Source: Pseudomonas helleri
GTDB lineage: Bacteria; Pseudomonadota; Gammaproteobacteria; Pseudomonadales; Pseudomonadaceae
NCBI RefSeq assembly: GCF_001043025.1
Contig: NZ_JYLD01000006.1
Coordinates: forward strand, 186,001 to 250,000
Direction of reading: 5' to 3'
Length of the DNA stretch: 64,000 bases
Both the position numbers and the translations under genes were made by a program. The notes beneath the pieces were generated by a model, which ran no database searches, was not told the origin of the DNA, and saw only the letters and a list, made by a program, of their open reading frames with translations. Below are positions 41,160 to 49,563 of the stretch, one piece after another (the stretch's first letter is position 1; every line of letters starts with the position of its first letter).

Positions 41160-43100
41160 GTGACGATTGGATCAACCTATGACTATCCGGCATTCATCGC
41201 CAAGCATTTGCCCACGCATGAAGCGTCTTCATGGCGGGGGCGATTTCCAGGCCCTCCCGATTTATGTTTTAACTACCGCAAATTAGTTGAGCAACAGTTC
41301 GGTATTGCCAGCGCAACGAAACCCGACCACAAAATTTGCATCATTGGCGCTGGCGTTACCGGTCTCACCGCAGCTCGGGAACTTCTGCGATGCGGTTTCA
41401 CTCACGTCACTCTGCTTGAGCAGTCTCATCGAATTGGCGGGCGCCACTTGTCTGTAGTTAAGAGCGGACAATCACCCTTAATGGGAAGCACGCCGTTTGA
41501 AATGGGGGCAATGCGCATGCCGCTATTTAACACAACAGGCGAAACTCCTACAGAGGGCCAGTCACTCATGGCCTATTACTGCAAACTGTTTGATCTGCAG
41601 TTATCTGACTTCCCTAATCCTGGTACCGCACAGGTCCGCAGTACAGGTATATACCTGCGCGAAGGCTTACTGGATGGCCAACCAGAACCACAAATGCTGA
41701 TCTGGAAAAATCCGCAGGGTCACACGCCACCGCCCACTGAGAAACTTCAACAGGTTTACGGGAAGTGGCGACATTTTGCCGAACTAATGACTCGAGAAGT
41801 CGCACGCATCTATGGCTCACCGCAATGGGAAAATCAGTGGGCATCTATCGTCGCTCGCTATCAAGCGCTGTCCTTTCGCGACTTGGTAACACTGCCAGCA
41901 CTCACTCATTGGGCAGCTGAGAACCCGGGGGATTTCGGCGGGTTTGGCATGAGCCAAGAAGAATCCGCTATTTTCTACTCCATCGGCATAGGTGATGGCA
42001 GTTGGGGCGCCTTTTATGATGTTTGCTGCCTGTATCCCTTACGTACTGCAATTTTCGGCTTCAGCAGCCAATTGCAGTTAGTGCATGGTCGCGTAGATAC
42101 AGATGGCAATCCTATACCTTCGCCATATCTAGGTGTGCCTTCGCTGAAGGATTGTAACGATCTGGACTTTGAGCCACCCCGCTATCTAGGTCTGGCAGCA
42201 CTTGATGAATGCTTGATGTTCACACAGACCTCGGTCAATGGACTGTCTTTCTACGATCATTGCCGGAATCGAGGTGCAGGCTTCCTGACAGACACCTCAG
42301 TGACTCGACTGACCAAGCTGGACTCAGGACAACTTCGCGTAACCTACGACTGGAAAGTCAGTAGTTCGGAGGAAAAATCTGAACGCCATGAAGATTTCGA
42401 TTCAGTCATCATGACCCTTCCTTCCTGGATCATTGAAACCCATATCCAGCTGGAAAACTTCAGCCAAAACATGCTGCCTTATTCAATCATCAATGCATAC
42501 AAAACTGCTCACTGGGAAACCAGTTGTAAAGTCTACGCACCACTGAAAAAAAGCTTCTTATCTAAAAACAAAAAAATCCCGCAAGTTATCGTCACTGATA
42601 GCTTTGTCCACGATGTATATGCCTACCGCTATCACGATGCTTATCCCTACGATTGCATCTTGCTTAGTTACACTTGGGAAGATGATGCAACTAAACTTGC
42701 CTCTTTTGATGACAAGACCTTGGTCGCAAAATGCATCACTGAACTGGATCGTATCCTGCTGCGAGCCTCAAACATAAAGAGCCCAATTTCACCTTACATC
42801 GACGCTCAGAATGCTGTTGTTCAACGCTGGATCACGGACAAGAACGCGCTCGGCTGCGCCAAACTGTATCGCGCAGGTACTTATTACGAAGCAGTCAGCC
42901 TTATGAAATACAACCGCGACTATGCGCATGTGTCAGGTCTCTACCTTGCCGGTGAATCATTCTCTGTCGATGCCGGCTGGACTGAACCCTGCCTGCGAGG
43001 TGCAATTGATGCAGTCATCAACTTGTGCAACACCACGCAGGCCGAGTTCAACGGAGGCTTCTGTATGGATGACTATCCCGAGTACCAAACGCGCCCTTAG
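41160..43100 (+). CDS. tryptophan 2-monooxygenase (IaaM)-like flavin amino-acid monooxygenase/oxidase
   Basis: A 646-residue flavoprotein of the amine-oxidase family. An N-terminal YDYPAFI segment precedes the FAD fold IIGAGVTGLTAARELL (GxGxxG about 63-68), then HRIGGRH. MGAMRMP carries the carboxylate-binding Arg (about 119); a conserved Lys lies in TSCKVYAP (about 457). SYTWEDD (503-509) and the C-terminal LAGESFSVDAGWTEP are hallmarks of the IaaM group. IaaM turns an amino acid into its amide with loss of CO2. GTG 41160 has GGAG nine bases upstream; the frame is open to 41058. The gene is visibly AT-richer than its neighbours, suggesting transfer. The amino acid used is unknown. Confidence 0.8.
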   Translation: MTIGSTYDYPAFIAKHLPTHEASSWRGRFPGPPDLCFNYRKLVEQQFGIASATKPDHKICIIGAGVTGLTAARELLRCGFTHVTLLEQSHRIGGRHLSVVKSGQSPLMGSTPFEMGAMRMPLFNTTGETPTEGQSLMAYYCKLFDLQLSDFPNPGTAQVRSTGIYLREGLLDGQPEPQMLIWKNPQGHTPPPTEKLQQVYGKWRHFAELMTREVARIYGSPQWENQWASIVARYQALSFRDLVTLPALTHWAAENPGDFGGFGMSQEESAIFYSIGIGDGSWGAFYDVCCLYPLRTAIFGFSSQLQLVHGRVDTDGNPIPSPYLGVPSLKDCNDLDFEPPRYLGLAALDECLMFTQTSVNGLSFYDHCRNRGAGFLTDTSVTRLTKLDSGQLRVTYDWKVSSSEEKSERHEDFDSVIMTLPSWIIETHIQLENFSQNMLPYSIINAYKTAHWETSCKVYAPLKKSFLSKNKKIPQVIVTDSFVHDVYAYRYHDAYPYDCILLSYTWEDDATKLASFDDKTLVAKCITELDRILLRASNIKSPISPYIDAQNAVVQRWITDKNALGCAKLYRAGTYYEAVSLMKYNRDYAHVSGLYLAGESFSVDAGWTEPCLRGAIDAVINLCNTTQAEFNGGFCMDDYPEYQTRP

Positions 43101-43271
43101 CGAACCGTTTAAATTCCCTTCTGACGTAGTCCAATTGGATATATAGCACCGTAGACAAGGCAACGGACTACACACCTAGCGGACACAACCGACATACACC
43201 CGCACTGATAAATCCTCTTACTAAAGACCCGCAAACCAGCGGGTCATAACAATAAAAAAGAGGTGTCAGCC
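43101..43271. other. intergenic spacer with hairpin at 43226-43245
   Basis: GACCCGC-aaacca-GCGGGTC is a perfect 7-bp stem 27 nt before the nitrilase start. No T run follows it on the plus strand, so it is not a standard terminator for the monooxygenase gene; it may be a processing or attenuation element within the operon. Confidence 0.5.
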
Positions 43272-44159
43272 ATGAACGAAGCGGTCAGTGCAGTGCGCGT
43301 TGCGGTTGTGCAATTCGATCCGCAGGTGGGTATTCAACATAGCCAGGCCAATCTGGAGCACAGCCTTGAATTGGCCCGCGAGGCGGCCATTAACGGGGCA
43401 AATCTTATTGTGCTGCCGGAGTTGGCCAACACCGGGTATTTGTTCGGCACTCGCCAGGAAGCCTTCCTGCATGCCGAGTTGATTCCCGAGGGTCCGAGCA
43501 TGCAGGCCTGGCTCGATTTTGCCCGTAAGCATCAGGTGTATCTGGCCGCAGGGCTGGCTGAGCGAGACGGTGTGCAGTTGTTTGACAGCGCGGTGCTGGT
43601 GGGCCCGGGCGGATTTATTGGCAAGTACCGCAAGGCCCATTTATGGAACCGCGAGAAGCTCTGGTTTACTCCCGGCAATCTGGGTTTTCCGGTGTTTGAC
43701 ACGCCCATTGGCCGCATCGGCCTGCTGATTTGCTGGGACATCTGGTTTCCCGAAGTGCCGCGCCTGTTGAGCCTGCAAGGCGCCGACATTATCTGCAGTC
43801 TGAACAACTGGATCTGGACGCCACCGCCTCTATTCGATGACAGCGGAAAATGCATGGCCTCGTACCTGACGATGACCGCTGCTCATGCCAACAACGTGTT
43901 TATTGCCGCCGCCAATCGCATCGGTGAGGAACAAGGCGAGCGCTATCTGGGCTGCTCGCTGATTACCGGGACCAATGGCTGGCCCATCGGCAAGGTGGCC
44001 TCAGCGGATGAGCAAACCATTCTCTATGCCGATATTGATCTGACCAGCGCACGCAGCGCGCCGATCTGGAACAGTTTGAACGACCTGCATCGCGACCGCC
44101 GGGTCGATGTGTATGAGTCGATGCTCGGCTATACCGACCACCCTCTCCTTCCACGCTGA
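43272..44159 (+). CDS. nitrilase-superfamily amidase (carbon-nitrogen hydrolase)
   Basis: A 295-residue hydrolase. The catalytic triad is visible: Glu50 in VLPELANTGY, Lys121 in KYRKAHLW and Cys154 in LLICWDIWFPEVPR. Glu129 (NREKLWF) is the extra glutamate of many amidases. The family hydrolyses amides, N-carbamoyl groups or nitriles in the cytosol. AGAGG lies nine bases before ATG 43272. Placed after an amino-acid monooxygenase that makes an amide, it probably hydrolyses that amide to the acid and ammonia, as DavA follows DavB in lysine breakdown. The membrane protein gene starts 13 nt later. Confidence 0.88.
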   Translation: MNEAVSAVRVAVVQFDPQVGIQHSQANLEHSLELAREAAINGANLIVLPELANTGYLFGTRQEAFLHAELIPEGPSMQAWLDFARKHQVYLAAGLAERDGVQLFDSAVLVGPGGFIGKYRKAHLWNREKLWFTPGNLGFPVFDTPIGRIGLLICWDIWFPEVPRLLSLQGADIICSLNNWIWTPPPLFDDSGKCMASYLTMTAAHANNVFIAAANRIGEEQGERYLGCSLITGTNGWPIGKVASADEQTILYADIDLTSARSAPIWNSLNDLHRDRRVDVYESMLGYTDHPLLPR

Positions 44160-44172
44160 TGAGGACGCCATC

Positions 44173-45363
44173 ATGTCGTCTTTATCACCAAGAGCGTCTT
44201 CCACTGCGTCAGTGCGTTACCTGGTTTTGCTTGTAGCCAGCGCGCTGCTAATCATTATTTTGATGGGCGGTTTATCGTGGTTCTACTCAGCATCGGCAAC
44301 CGGATACTGGCCCGGATATGCCGACATGATGGGCGACTGGCCTTCACCGCTGGCCTGTCTGCGCTGGGTGATCGGTGATATCAGTGAAGTCGCTTTTTAC
44401 AAGCACGAGTTCGCCTCGCTGGGGCTGTTGTTTGGGGGTGCCCTGGGGTATTGGGCCAGTCGGTACGCCAAAACGTGGCAAGGGTTCAGCATCAGCTATG
44501 GCACGGGACTGTGGCCCTGGCTCGTCACCAGTTCACTGCTGGGGTTGGCGCTGAGCAATGCATTGTGGGGCTGGACGTTGACTGCCGACACCTGGCAGCC
44601 AACGTTTGCCGCCTTTGTGTCCTTGCCCGCCGCGATGGTGTTGCTGTTTGGTGGCGGCTGGAAAGTCACCCTCAACGGAGCGGTTCTCGGGGCCCTGCTG
44701 GTCACACCTTGTTGCCTGCTGATGGTTAACTTCGTCTGTCTGCCGTTGGGGTTGCCCGTCGTGATTGGCAATGTACTGGGCATGGCGCTGGGCAGTGTGC
44801 TGGCTTTTGGCTTGTGCCGGTGTGTGCCAGTACTGGTCAAAAACCACGTCGAACCCGTCGTTGAGAAGCCCGCTGCCAGGCCCAAGCCTGACTACGGTGT
44901 GATCTGGACGTTACGCCGGGTATTGGCAGACTTTTCCGAAGCGCCTTTTTTTGGCAATGAGTGGGCCAGCCTGGGAATGTTGGCCGGGGTTTTACTGGCG
45001 TATGCATTGAACCCGTTGAGCCCTGCTTATGGTTCAGGCTTGCTGCTGCATTTGGTCGCAGCACAGGCATTCACCTCGTTAGTGGGCGTGATTATTTGGC
45101 GCAGCCAATGGCAGAAACTCGGCTGGTACCCCACGTATGTGCCGCTGGTGTCAGTGGTTCCGGCTGCGGTGCTGACTTACGGCGCCAGCGCGATGGTGAT
45201 GATTGCCAGCGCTGTGCTGGGGGCTCTGGTCGCCCCGCCTTTGGCCCACGCCATTGCCCGGCGAATGCCCCAGTACATGCACCCTTACATTGGCAATGTG
45301 TTGTCGATGGCGATCAGCACGCTGCTGATTGTGCCGGTGATTGGCGTCTTGATGAATCTGTAG
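44173..45363 (+). CDS. membrane protein with two homologous halves, transporter-like, family not recognised
   Basis: A 396-residue, strongly hydrophobic protein with about ten to twelve membrane segments. Residues 63-212 and 247-390 are repeats of each other: LRWVIGDISEVAFYKHEFASL (from 63) matches LRRVLADFSEAPFFGNEWASL (from 247), YGTGL (109) matches YGSGL (286), and IGNVLGMALGSVL (198-210) matches IGNVLSMAISTLL (373-385). A Pro/Lys-rich charged linker (222-242) joins them. I do not recognise the family by name. Context and pseudo-symmetric build suggest transport of the substrate or product of the two enzymes encoded upstream. GAGG precedes ATG 44173. Confidence 0.8.
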   Translation: MSSLSPRASSTASVRYLVLLVASALLIIILMGGLSWFYSASATGYWPGYADMMGDWPSPLACLRWVIGDISEVAFYKHEFASLGLLFGGALGYWASRYAKTWQGFSISYGTGLWPWLVTSSLLGLALSNALWGWTLTADTWQPTFAAFVSLPAAMVLLFGGGWKVTLNGAVLGALLVTPCCLLMVNFVCLPLGLPVVIGNVLGMALGSVLAFGLCRCVPVLVKNHVEPVVEKPAARPKPDYGVIWTLRRVLADFSEAPFFGNEWASLGMLAGVLLAYALNPLSPAYGSGLLLHLVAAQAFTSLVGVIIWRSQWQKLGWYPTYVPLVSVVPAAVLTYGASAMVMIASAVLGALVAPPLAHAIARRMPQYMHPYIGNVLSMAISTLLIVPVIGVLMNL

Positions 45364-45761
45364 CAGTTGCCGCAGGCGACGTTCGAGTGCGAAGCGATCG
45401 TAAACTCAGACAATCCGGTTTTTCTGATGCACCGTGCAAGCCGGTTTGACGACTGCTTCGCACTCGAACGTGGCCTCGCGGTGCTCGTCAACTGCTACGA
45501 ATGGGGAACACGTCGGGCAAGCAAACCTCGCCCAGGCTGAGGTTATTCATTGAATTTATGAGTGCGCGTGTGCGCTGAAGTTAAACATCCAACCCCCTCG
45601 TTTCATCCCCTCTGCGCCCGTCCGGGCGCATCCTCATATAACTAAAAGATATTTCATATTCGATACATATATTGGATTGTTCCTAGGGAAATGCTTTTAA
45701 TCGCGGCCCCAACGTCTTGTGTTTGCTGATGTTTCAGCGACTTCTGTTTCGGTACTTTTTT
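45364..45761. repeat. intergenic region with long inverted repeat (45379-45471)
   Basis: Perfect 17-nt arms ACGTTCGAGTGCGAAGC (45379-45395) and their inverse (45455-45471) enclose 59 nt, and pairing continues imperfectly outward. The loop holds a smaller CCGG-based inverted repeat. It is unlike the two common REP arm types here. It may terminate the monooxygenase operon. The remainder up to 45761 is AT-rich around 45640-45680, a likely promoter region for the ABC operon; no gene is seen. Confidence 0.65.
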
Positions 45762-47339
45762 ATGAACGCGTCTGCCGCTGTGGCGCCTGATCCGCTGATT
45801 CGTGTGCGCGCTTTGAGTAAAGCGTTCGGGGCCAACCGTGCCCTGGATCGTGTGGACTTGCAGATTTACCCCGCCGAAGTCGTGGCGTTGTTGGGCGCCA
45901 ATGGCGCGGGCAAATCGACGCTGGTGAAGATCCTCGCTGGCAGCCAGTCCCATGATGCGGGCGAGCTGTTGGTTGACGGGCAGTTGCAGCGCTTCAATTC
46001 GCCGCTGGCGGCGCGTGAGGTCGGGATTGTGGCGGTGCATCAGCACGTCAATGACGCGATTGCGCCGGGGCTGAGCGTGGCGGAAAACCTGCTGCTGGAT
46101 GAGTTGTGCCAACCCGGTGCCGGGTTTTGGCTGGGGCGCAAACGCGTGTTGCAACGTGCCTCGGTAATCGCTGCCGGACTGGGGCTGAATCTGCCGCTGG
46201 AGCAGCCGATTGAGTACCTCGGTCAGGCAGAACGCCAATTGGTGGTGTTGGCCCGGGCTTTTGCCTTGCAGCCCCGTTTGTTGATTCTGGATGAGCCGAC
46301 CGCCGCCCTTTCGGACACCGAAGCGCAGCGTTTGTTTGCCCTGGTCGATACCTTGCGCGAGCGCGGGGTGGCGATTGTTTATATCTCCCATCGTTTGTCC
46401 GATTTGCAGCGTCTGGCGGATCGCGCCGTGGTGTTGCGTGACGGCAGGCTGGCCGGTGAATTTGCTGCCGATCAACTCACCGAAGCGGTGTACGCCATGC
46501 TCGGTGAAGCGCCGGACACCCGGCCTTTTGAGCCGCGTGCGGGGGGCCGCGAGGTGTTGAGTTTGCGCGCAGCGAAGGTCACGGCGAACTCCGCTGAATT
46601 TGATTTGAACCTGCACGAAGGTCAGGTGGTGGCGCTAACCGGGCTGTTGGGCGCGGGCAAAAGTGAAATTGCCGAGGTGCTGTTCGGTTTGCGTCGCCCG
46701 GCTGCCGGAACGCTGCACGTGGAAGGCGTTGCCGGGCTGTTCAATTCGCCAGAACACGCAGTTAAAGCGGGAGTTTTTTACGCTGCCGAAGACCGCGCCA
46801 GTCACTCGTTGATTCCTGGCTTTTCGTTGCGCAAAACCCTGACCCTGCCCTTTTTGCAGCGTTTTACCCGCTACGGATTTATCAACACGCGGTTGGAGGC
46901 GCAGGCGGTAGAAGACGCCGTGACCGCGCTGGGGGTGAAGACTGCCGGTATCGAGTTGCCCATGGAGACGCTGTCTGGCGGCAACCAGCAGAAAGTCGTG
47001 CTGGGCCGCTGGCTGCTGGGCAACGGCCGTGTGTTGATGCTCGATGAGCCGTTCCAGGGTGTGGATGTGCGCGCCCGCCGCGAGATTGGCCATTTGCTGC
47101 GTAACAGCTGCGAAGGCCGGGCCACATTGGTGATTTGCACTGACGTTGACGAGGCCCTGGAGATCGCCGACAGAATTTTGGTGGTGCGTGATTTTGCCGT
47201 GGTCGCTGACTACGCCCGGGCCGGGTTGAACCGCGCCACGCTGGTGGCGCAGTTGGTGGGCAGTGACGCTCCATCCCCTTCCCCTTGCTCTTCCCCTTTA
47301 AACCGTACCGCAACGCCCGGGAGTAGTGCGCGTGGCTGA
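45762..47339 (+). CDS. sugar-type ABC ATPase with two nucleotide-binding domains (RbsA family)
   Basis: About 525 residues with tandem ATPase domains. The first has Walker A GANGAGKST, a divergent signature YLGQAERQLVVLARA and Walker B LLILDEPT. The second has the degenerate P-loop GLLGAGKSEIAE and the signature LSGGNQQKVVLGRWL with Walker B VLMLDEPF, the pattern typical of RbsA/MglA/XylG. It powers import with one permease and one binding protein, both encoded next. The start is uncertain; ATG 45762 gives the normal N-terminus but a weak ribosome site. Confidence 0.9.
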   Translation: MNASAAVAPDPLIRVRALSKAFGANRALDRVDLQIYPAEVVALLGANGAGKSTLVKILAGSQSHDAGELLVDGQLQRFNSPLAAREVGIVAVHQHVNDAIAPGLSVAENLLLDELCQPGAGFWLGRKRVLQRASVIAAGLGLNLPLEQPIEYLGQAERQLVVLARAFALQPRLLILDEPTAALSDTEAQRLFALVDTLRERGVAIVYISHRLSDLQRLADRAVVLRDGRLAGEFAADQLTEAVYAMLGEAPDTRPFEPRAGGREVLSLRAAKVTANSAEFDLNLHEGQVVALTGLLGAGKSEIAEVLFGLRRPAAGTLHVEGVAGLFNSPEHAVKAGVFYAAEDRASHSLIPGFSLRKTLTLPFLQRFTRYGFINTRLEAQAVEDAVTALGVKTAGIELPMETLSGGNQQKVVLGRWLLGNGRVLMLDEPFQGVDVRARREIGHLLRNSCEGRATLVICTDVDEALEIADRILVVRDFAVVADYARAGLNRATLVAQLVGSDAPSPSPCSSPLNRTATPGSSARG

Positions 47340-48357
47340 TTTGATTTCCTCTTTGCCGGGCAGTGCCCCCAAGCCCAAGCGCGTGCTGGACGCGTTGATC
47401 CGTTATGGCCTGCTGCTGGTGCTGGCCGCCGTGGTGGTGTTTTTCAGCATTGCCGAACCGGCCTTTTTGCGGGTCAACAACCTGTTCATCATTTTGCAGT
47501 CAGTGTCCATCGTCGCCTTGCTGGCCCTTGGCGTGACCTTGACCATGGCCGTGGGCGGCCTCGATTTGTCCATCGGCGCGGTGGCGGCGATGAGCCTGAT
47601 GATCGCCAGCTACGTGATGGTGGTGCTGGGCTGGGGCGCCGTGCCGGCGGTGTTGATCAGCCTGGCGGGCGGGGCTTTGGTCGGTCTTTTTAACGGCTGG
47701 CTGATCGTCAAAATGCGCGTGCCGGACATTCTCGCCACCTTGGGCAGCATGTTTTTGGTGATCGGTGTGCAACTGATTCCCACCGGCGGGCGCTCGATTG
47801 CGGTGGGCATGACGCTGCCCAACGGCGAAGAAACCGAAGGCGTGTTCAGCGCGGCTTTTCTGGCGCTGGGGCGCGGTCGGTTATGGGACACGGTGCCGGT
47901 TCCGGTGCTGGTAACCGCTGTCGCGGCGCTGGCCGTGTGGCTGTTTCTGGAGCGGGCGCGCATCGGCCGGTTGTTTTATGCCATCGGCGGCAACGAGCAA
48001 GCGGCGCACCTGGCGGGCGCTCCGGTGCATCGCTACAAACTGCTGGCGTACGTGCTGTCGTCCTTGCTGGCGTCAGTGGGCGGTTTGCTGCTGGCGGCGC
48101 GGCTGGGGCGCGGGGATGTCAGCTCCGGCAACGGGCTGGTGCTGGATGCACTGGGCGCAGCGCTGATTGGTTTTGCCGTGCTGGGCGCGAAGAAACCCAA
48201 CGCGTTTGGCACGTTGATAGGCGCGTTACTGGTGGCCACCTTGCTCAATGGATTGACGATGCTCAACGCACCCTATTACGCCCAGGATTTCGTCAAAGGA
48301 CTGGTGTTGGTGCTGGCGCTGATTTTTACCTTTGGTGTCGGACAGCGCGTGCGCTGA
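47332..48357 (+). CDS. sugar-type ABC permease (RbsC family)
   Basis: A 341-residue inner-membrane protein with RbsC hallmarks: NLFIILQSVSIVALLALGVTLTMAVGGLDLSIGAVAAM and the cytoplasmic loop ERARIGRLFYAIGGNEQAAHLAG. GTG 47332 has GGGAG eight bases upstream; GTG 47326 is too close to it. The start overlaps the ATPase gene end by 8 nt. Confidence 0.9.
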   Translation: MADLISSLPGSAPKPKRVLDALIRYGLLLVLAAVVVFFSIAEPAFLRVNNLFIILQSVSIVALLALGVTLTMAVGGLDLSIGAVAAMSLMIASYVMVVLGWGAVPAVLISLAGGALVGLFNGWLIVKMRVPDILATLGSMFLVIGVQLIPTGGRSIAVGMTLPNGEETEGVFSAAFLALGRGRLWDTVPVPVLVTAVAALAVWLFLERARIGRLFYAIGGNEQAAHLAGAPVHRYKLLAYVLSSLLASVGGLLLAARLGRGDVSSGNGLVLDALGAALIGFAVLGAKKPNAFGTLIGALLVATLLNGLTMLNAPYYAQDFVKGLVLVLALIFTFGVGQRVR

Positions 48358-48387
48358 TCTGGACGCCCTTACTTGCAAGGATCACCT

Positions 48388-49443
48388 ATGTACACATCCA
48401 TCAAAAGCGCCATTCGCCATGCTCTTGCCGGTGCGCTGTTGTCAGGCGCGGCTTTGGGCGTGCAGGCAGCCGGCTTACCGGGCGCCCCCGCGCCCTTCGA
48501 CAAAGGCAATGTGCAGATTGCCATGGTCGGTTATCTGTTTTCCGGCGACTTCCCCGAGGCGTATCTGCAAGGCGTCGAGAAACAGACCAAAGCTCTGGGG
48601 GCGACGTTGCGAATTTTCGATGCGCGGCAACAGGCAGCCAGTCAGCGCGAGATGATCGAGCAGGCGATTGATCTGGGGGTCGACGGCATCATCGTGCAAC
48701 TGGGCCTGGCCGAAACCCTCAAGGACTCGATCGATAAAGCCGTGGCCAAAGGCATCAAGGTGGTGACCTTTGACGTCGACCTGAACAACCCGAAAGTGAC
48801 CCAGGTCGAGCAGGACCACCACGCATTGGCACGTCTGGCGCTGGAGCAGGCAGTCAAAGACAACGGCACGAAGTTCGACGCCGGGTATGTGTACATCAGC
48901 GGATTTACCCCGATGGAGTTGCGCAACGAGATCTGGACCCAGGTCAAGGCGGCCAATCCGGGCATTGTCGAGAAGGCTCGTTTTGGCACGCTCAACCCGC
49001 CGATTGCCAACTCGGTCGCCGACCAGGCCAGTGCCGTGTTGCGTGCCAACCCGGGCATCAGCGTGATATTCGCGCCGTTTGATGAGTTCGCCAAAGGCGC
49101 AAAAATTGCCGTTGATGAGGCGGGCCTGAGCTCCAAGGTGAAAATCTACAGCGCCGACATTTCCACGGCCGACATACAGATCATGAAAGAACCTGACAGC
49201 GCCTGGGTGGCGACCGCTGCGGTCAACCCGCAAGTGGCCGGGGCAATCAGTGTTCGCAGCCTGGCAATGCTGATTGCCGGCGAGAATCCGGGGCAAAAAG
49301 TATTGGTCCCGCCAACGCTGATTACCCGTCAGCAGTTGCTGGACCTTGATGTGAAGAACGTTCGCGATCTGGCGCAGAAACTACCTGCGTTTGGGGACAC
49401 ATCAGGGATTGCCACGGCGTCCTGGATACCGCTGGCCAAGTAA
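48388..49443 (+). CDS. periplasmic binding protein, ribose/galactose type (Peripla_BP_4)
   Basis: A 351-residue binding protein with a signal peptide (HALAGALLSGAALGVQAAG) and the pattern VQIAMVGYLFSGDFPEAYLQGVEKQTKALGA...IEQAIDLGVDGIIVQ...VVTFDVD. Ligand is unknown; relatives bind pentoses, hexoses, polyols or autoinducer-2. AAGGAT precedes ATG 48388. It completes an ATPase-permease-SBP importer, but no sugar kinase, isomerase or regulator gene is adjacent. Confidence 0.9.
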   Translation: MYTSIKSAIRHALAGALLSGAALGVQAAGLPGAPAPFDKGNVQIAMVGYLFSGDFPEAYLQGVEKQTKALGATLRIFDARQQAASQREMIEQAIDLGVDGIIVQLGLAETLKDSIDKAVAKGIKVVTFDVDLNNPKVTQVEQDHHALARLALEQAVKDNGTKFDAGYVYISGFTPMELRNEIWTQVKAANPGIVEKARFGTLNPPIANSVADQASAVLRANPGISVIFAPFDEFAKGAKIAVDEAGLSSKVKIYSADISTADIQIMKEPDSAWVATAAVNPQVAGAISVRSLAMLIAGENPGQKVLVPPTLITRQQLLDLDVKNVRDLAQKLPAFGDTSGIATASWIPLAK

Positions 49444-49563
49444 CACGTTTCACACTCAACCAACACTCAATAACAACGATAGAGCAGTACTGCCGCGACG
49501 CTAATGCCGAAAACGCAAGTTCTCGGCAACGGGCGAGTATTAGCTGCAGTTCAGGAGTTGCAT

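Noticed and set aside
36881..45363. Amidase at 36881 as the IaaH partner of the IaaM-like gene
   Set aside because: It is on the opposite strand, under a separate LacI-type promoter and 3 kb away, and the nitrilase gene directly after the flavoenzyme is a better partner. It cannot be fully excluded biochemically.
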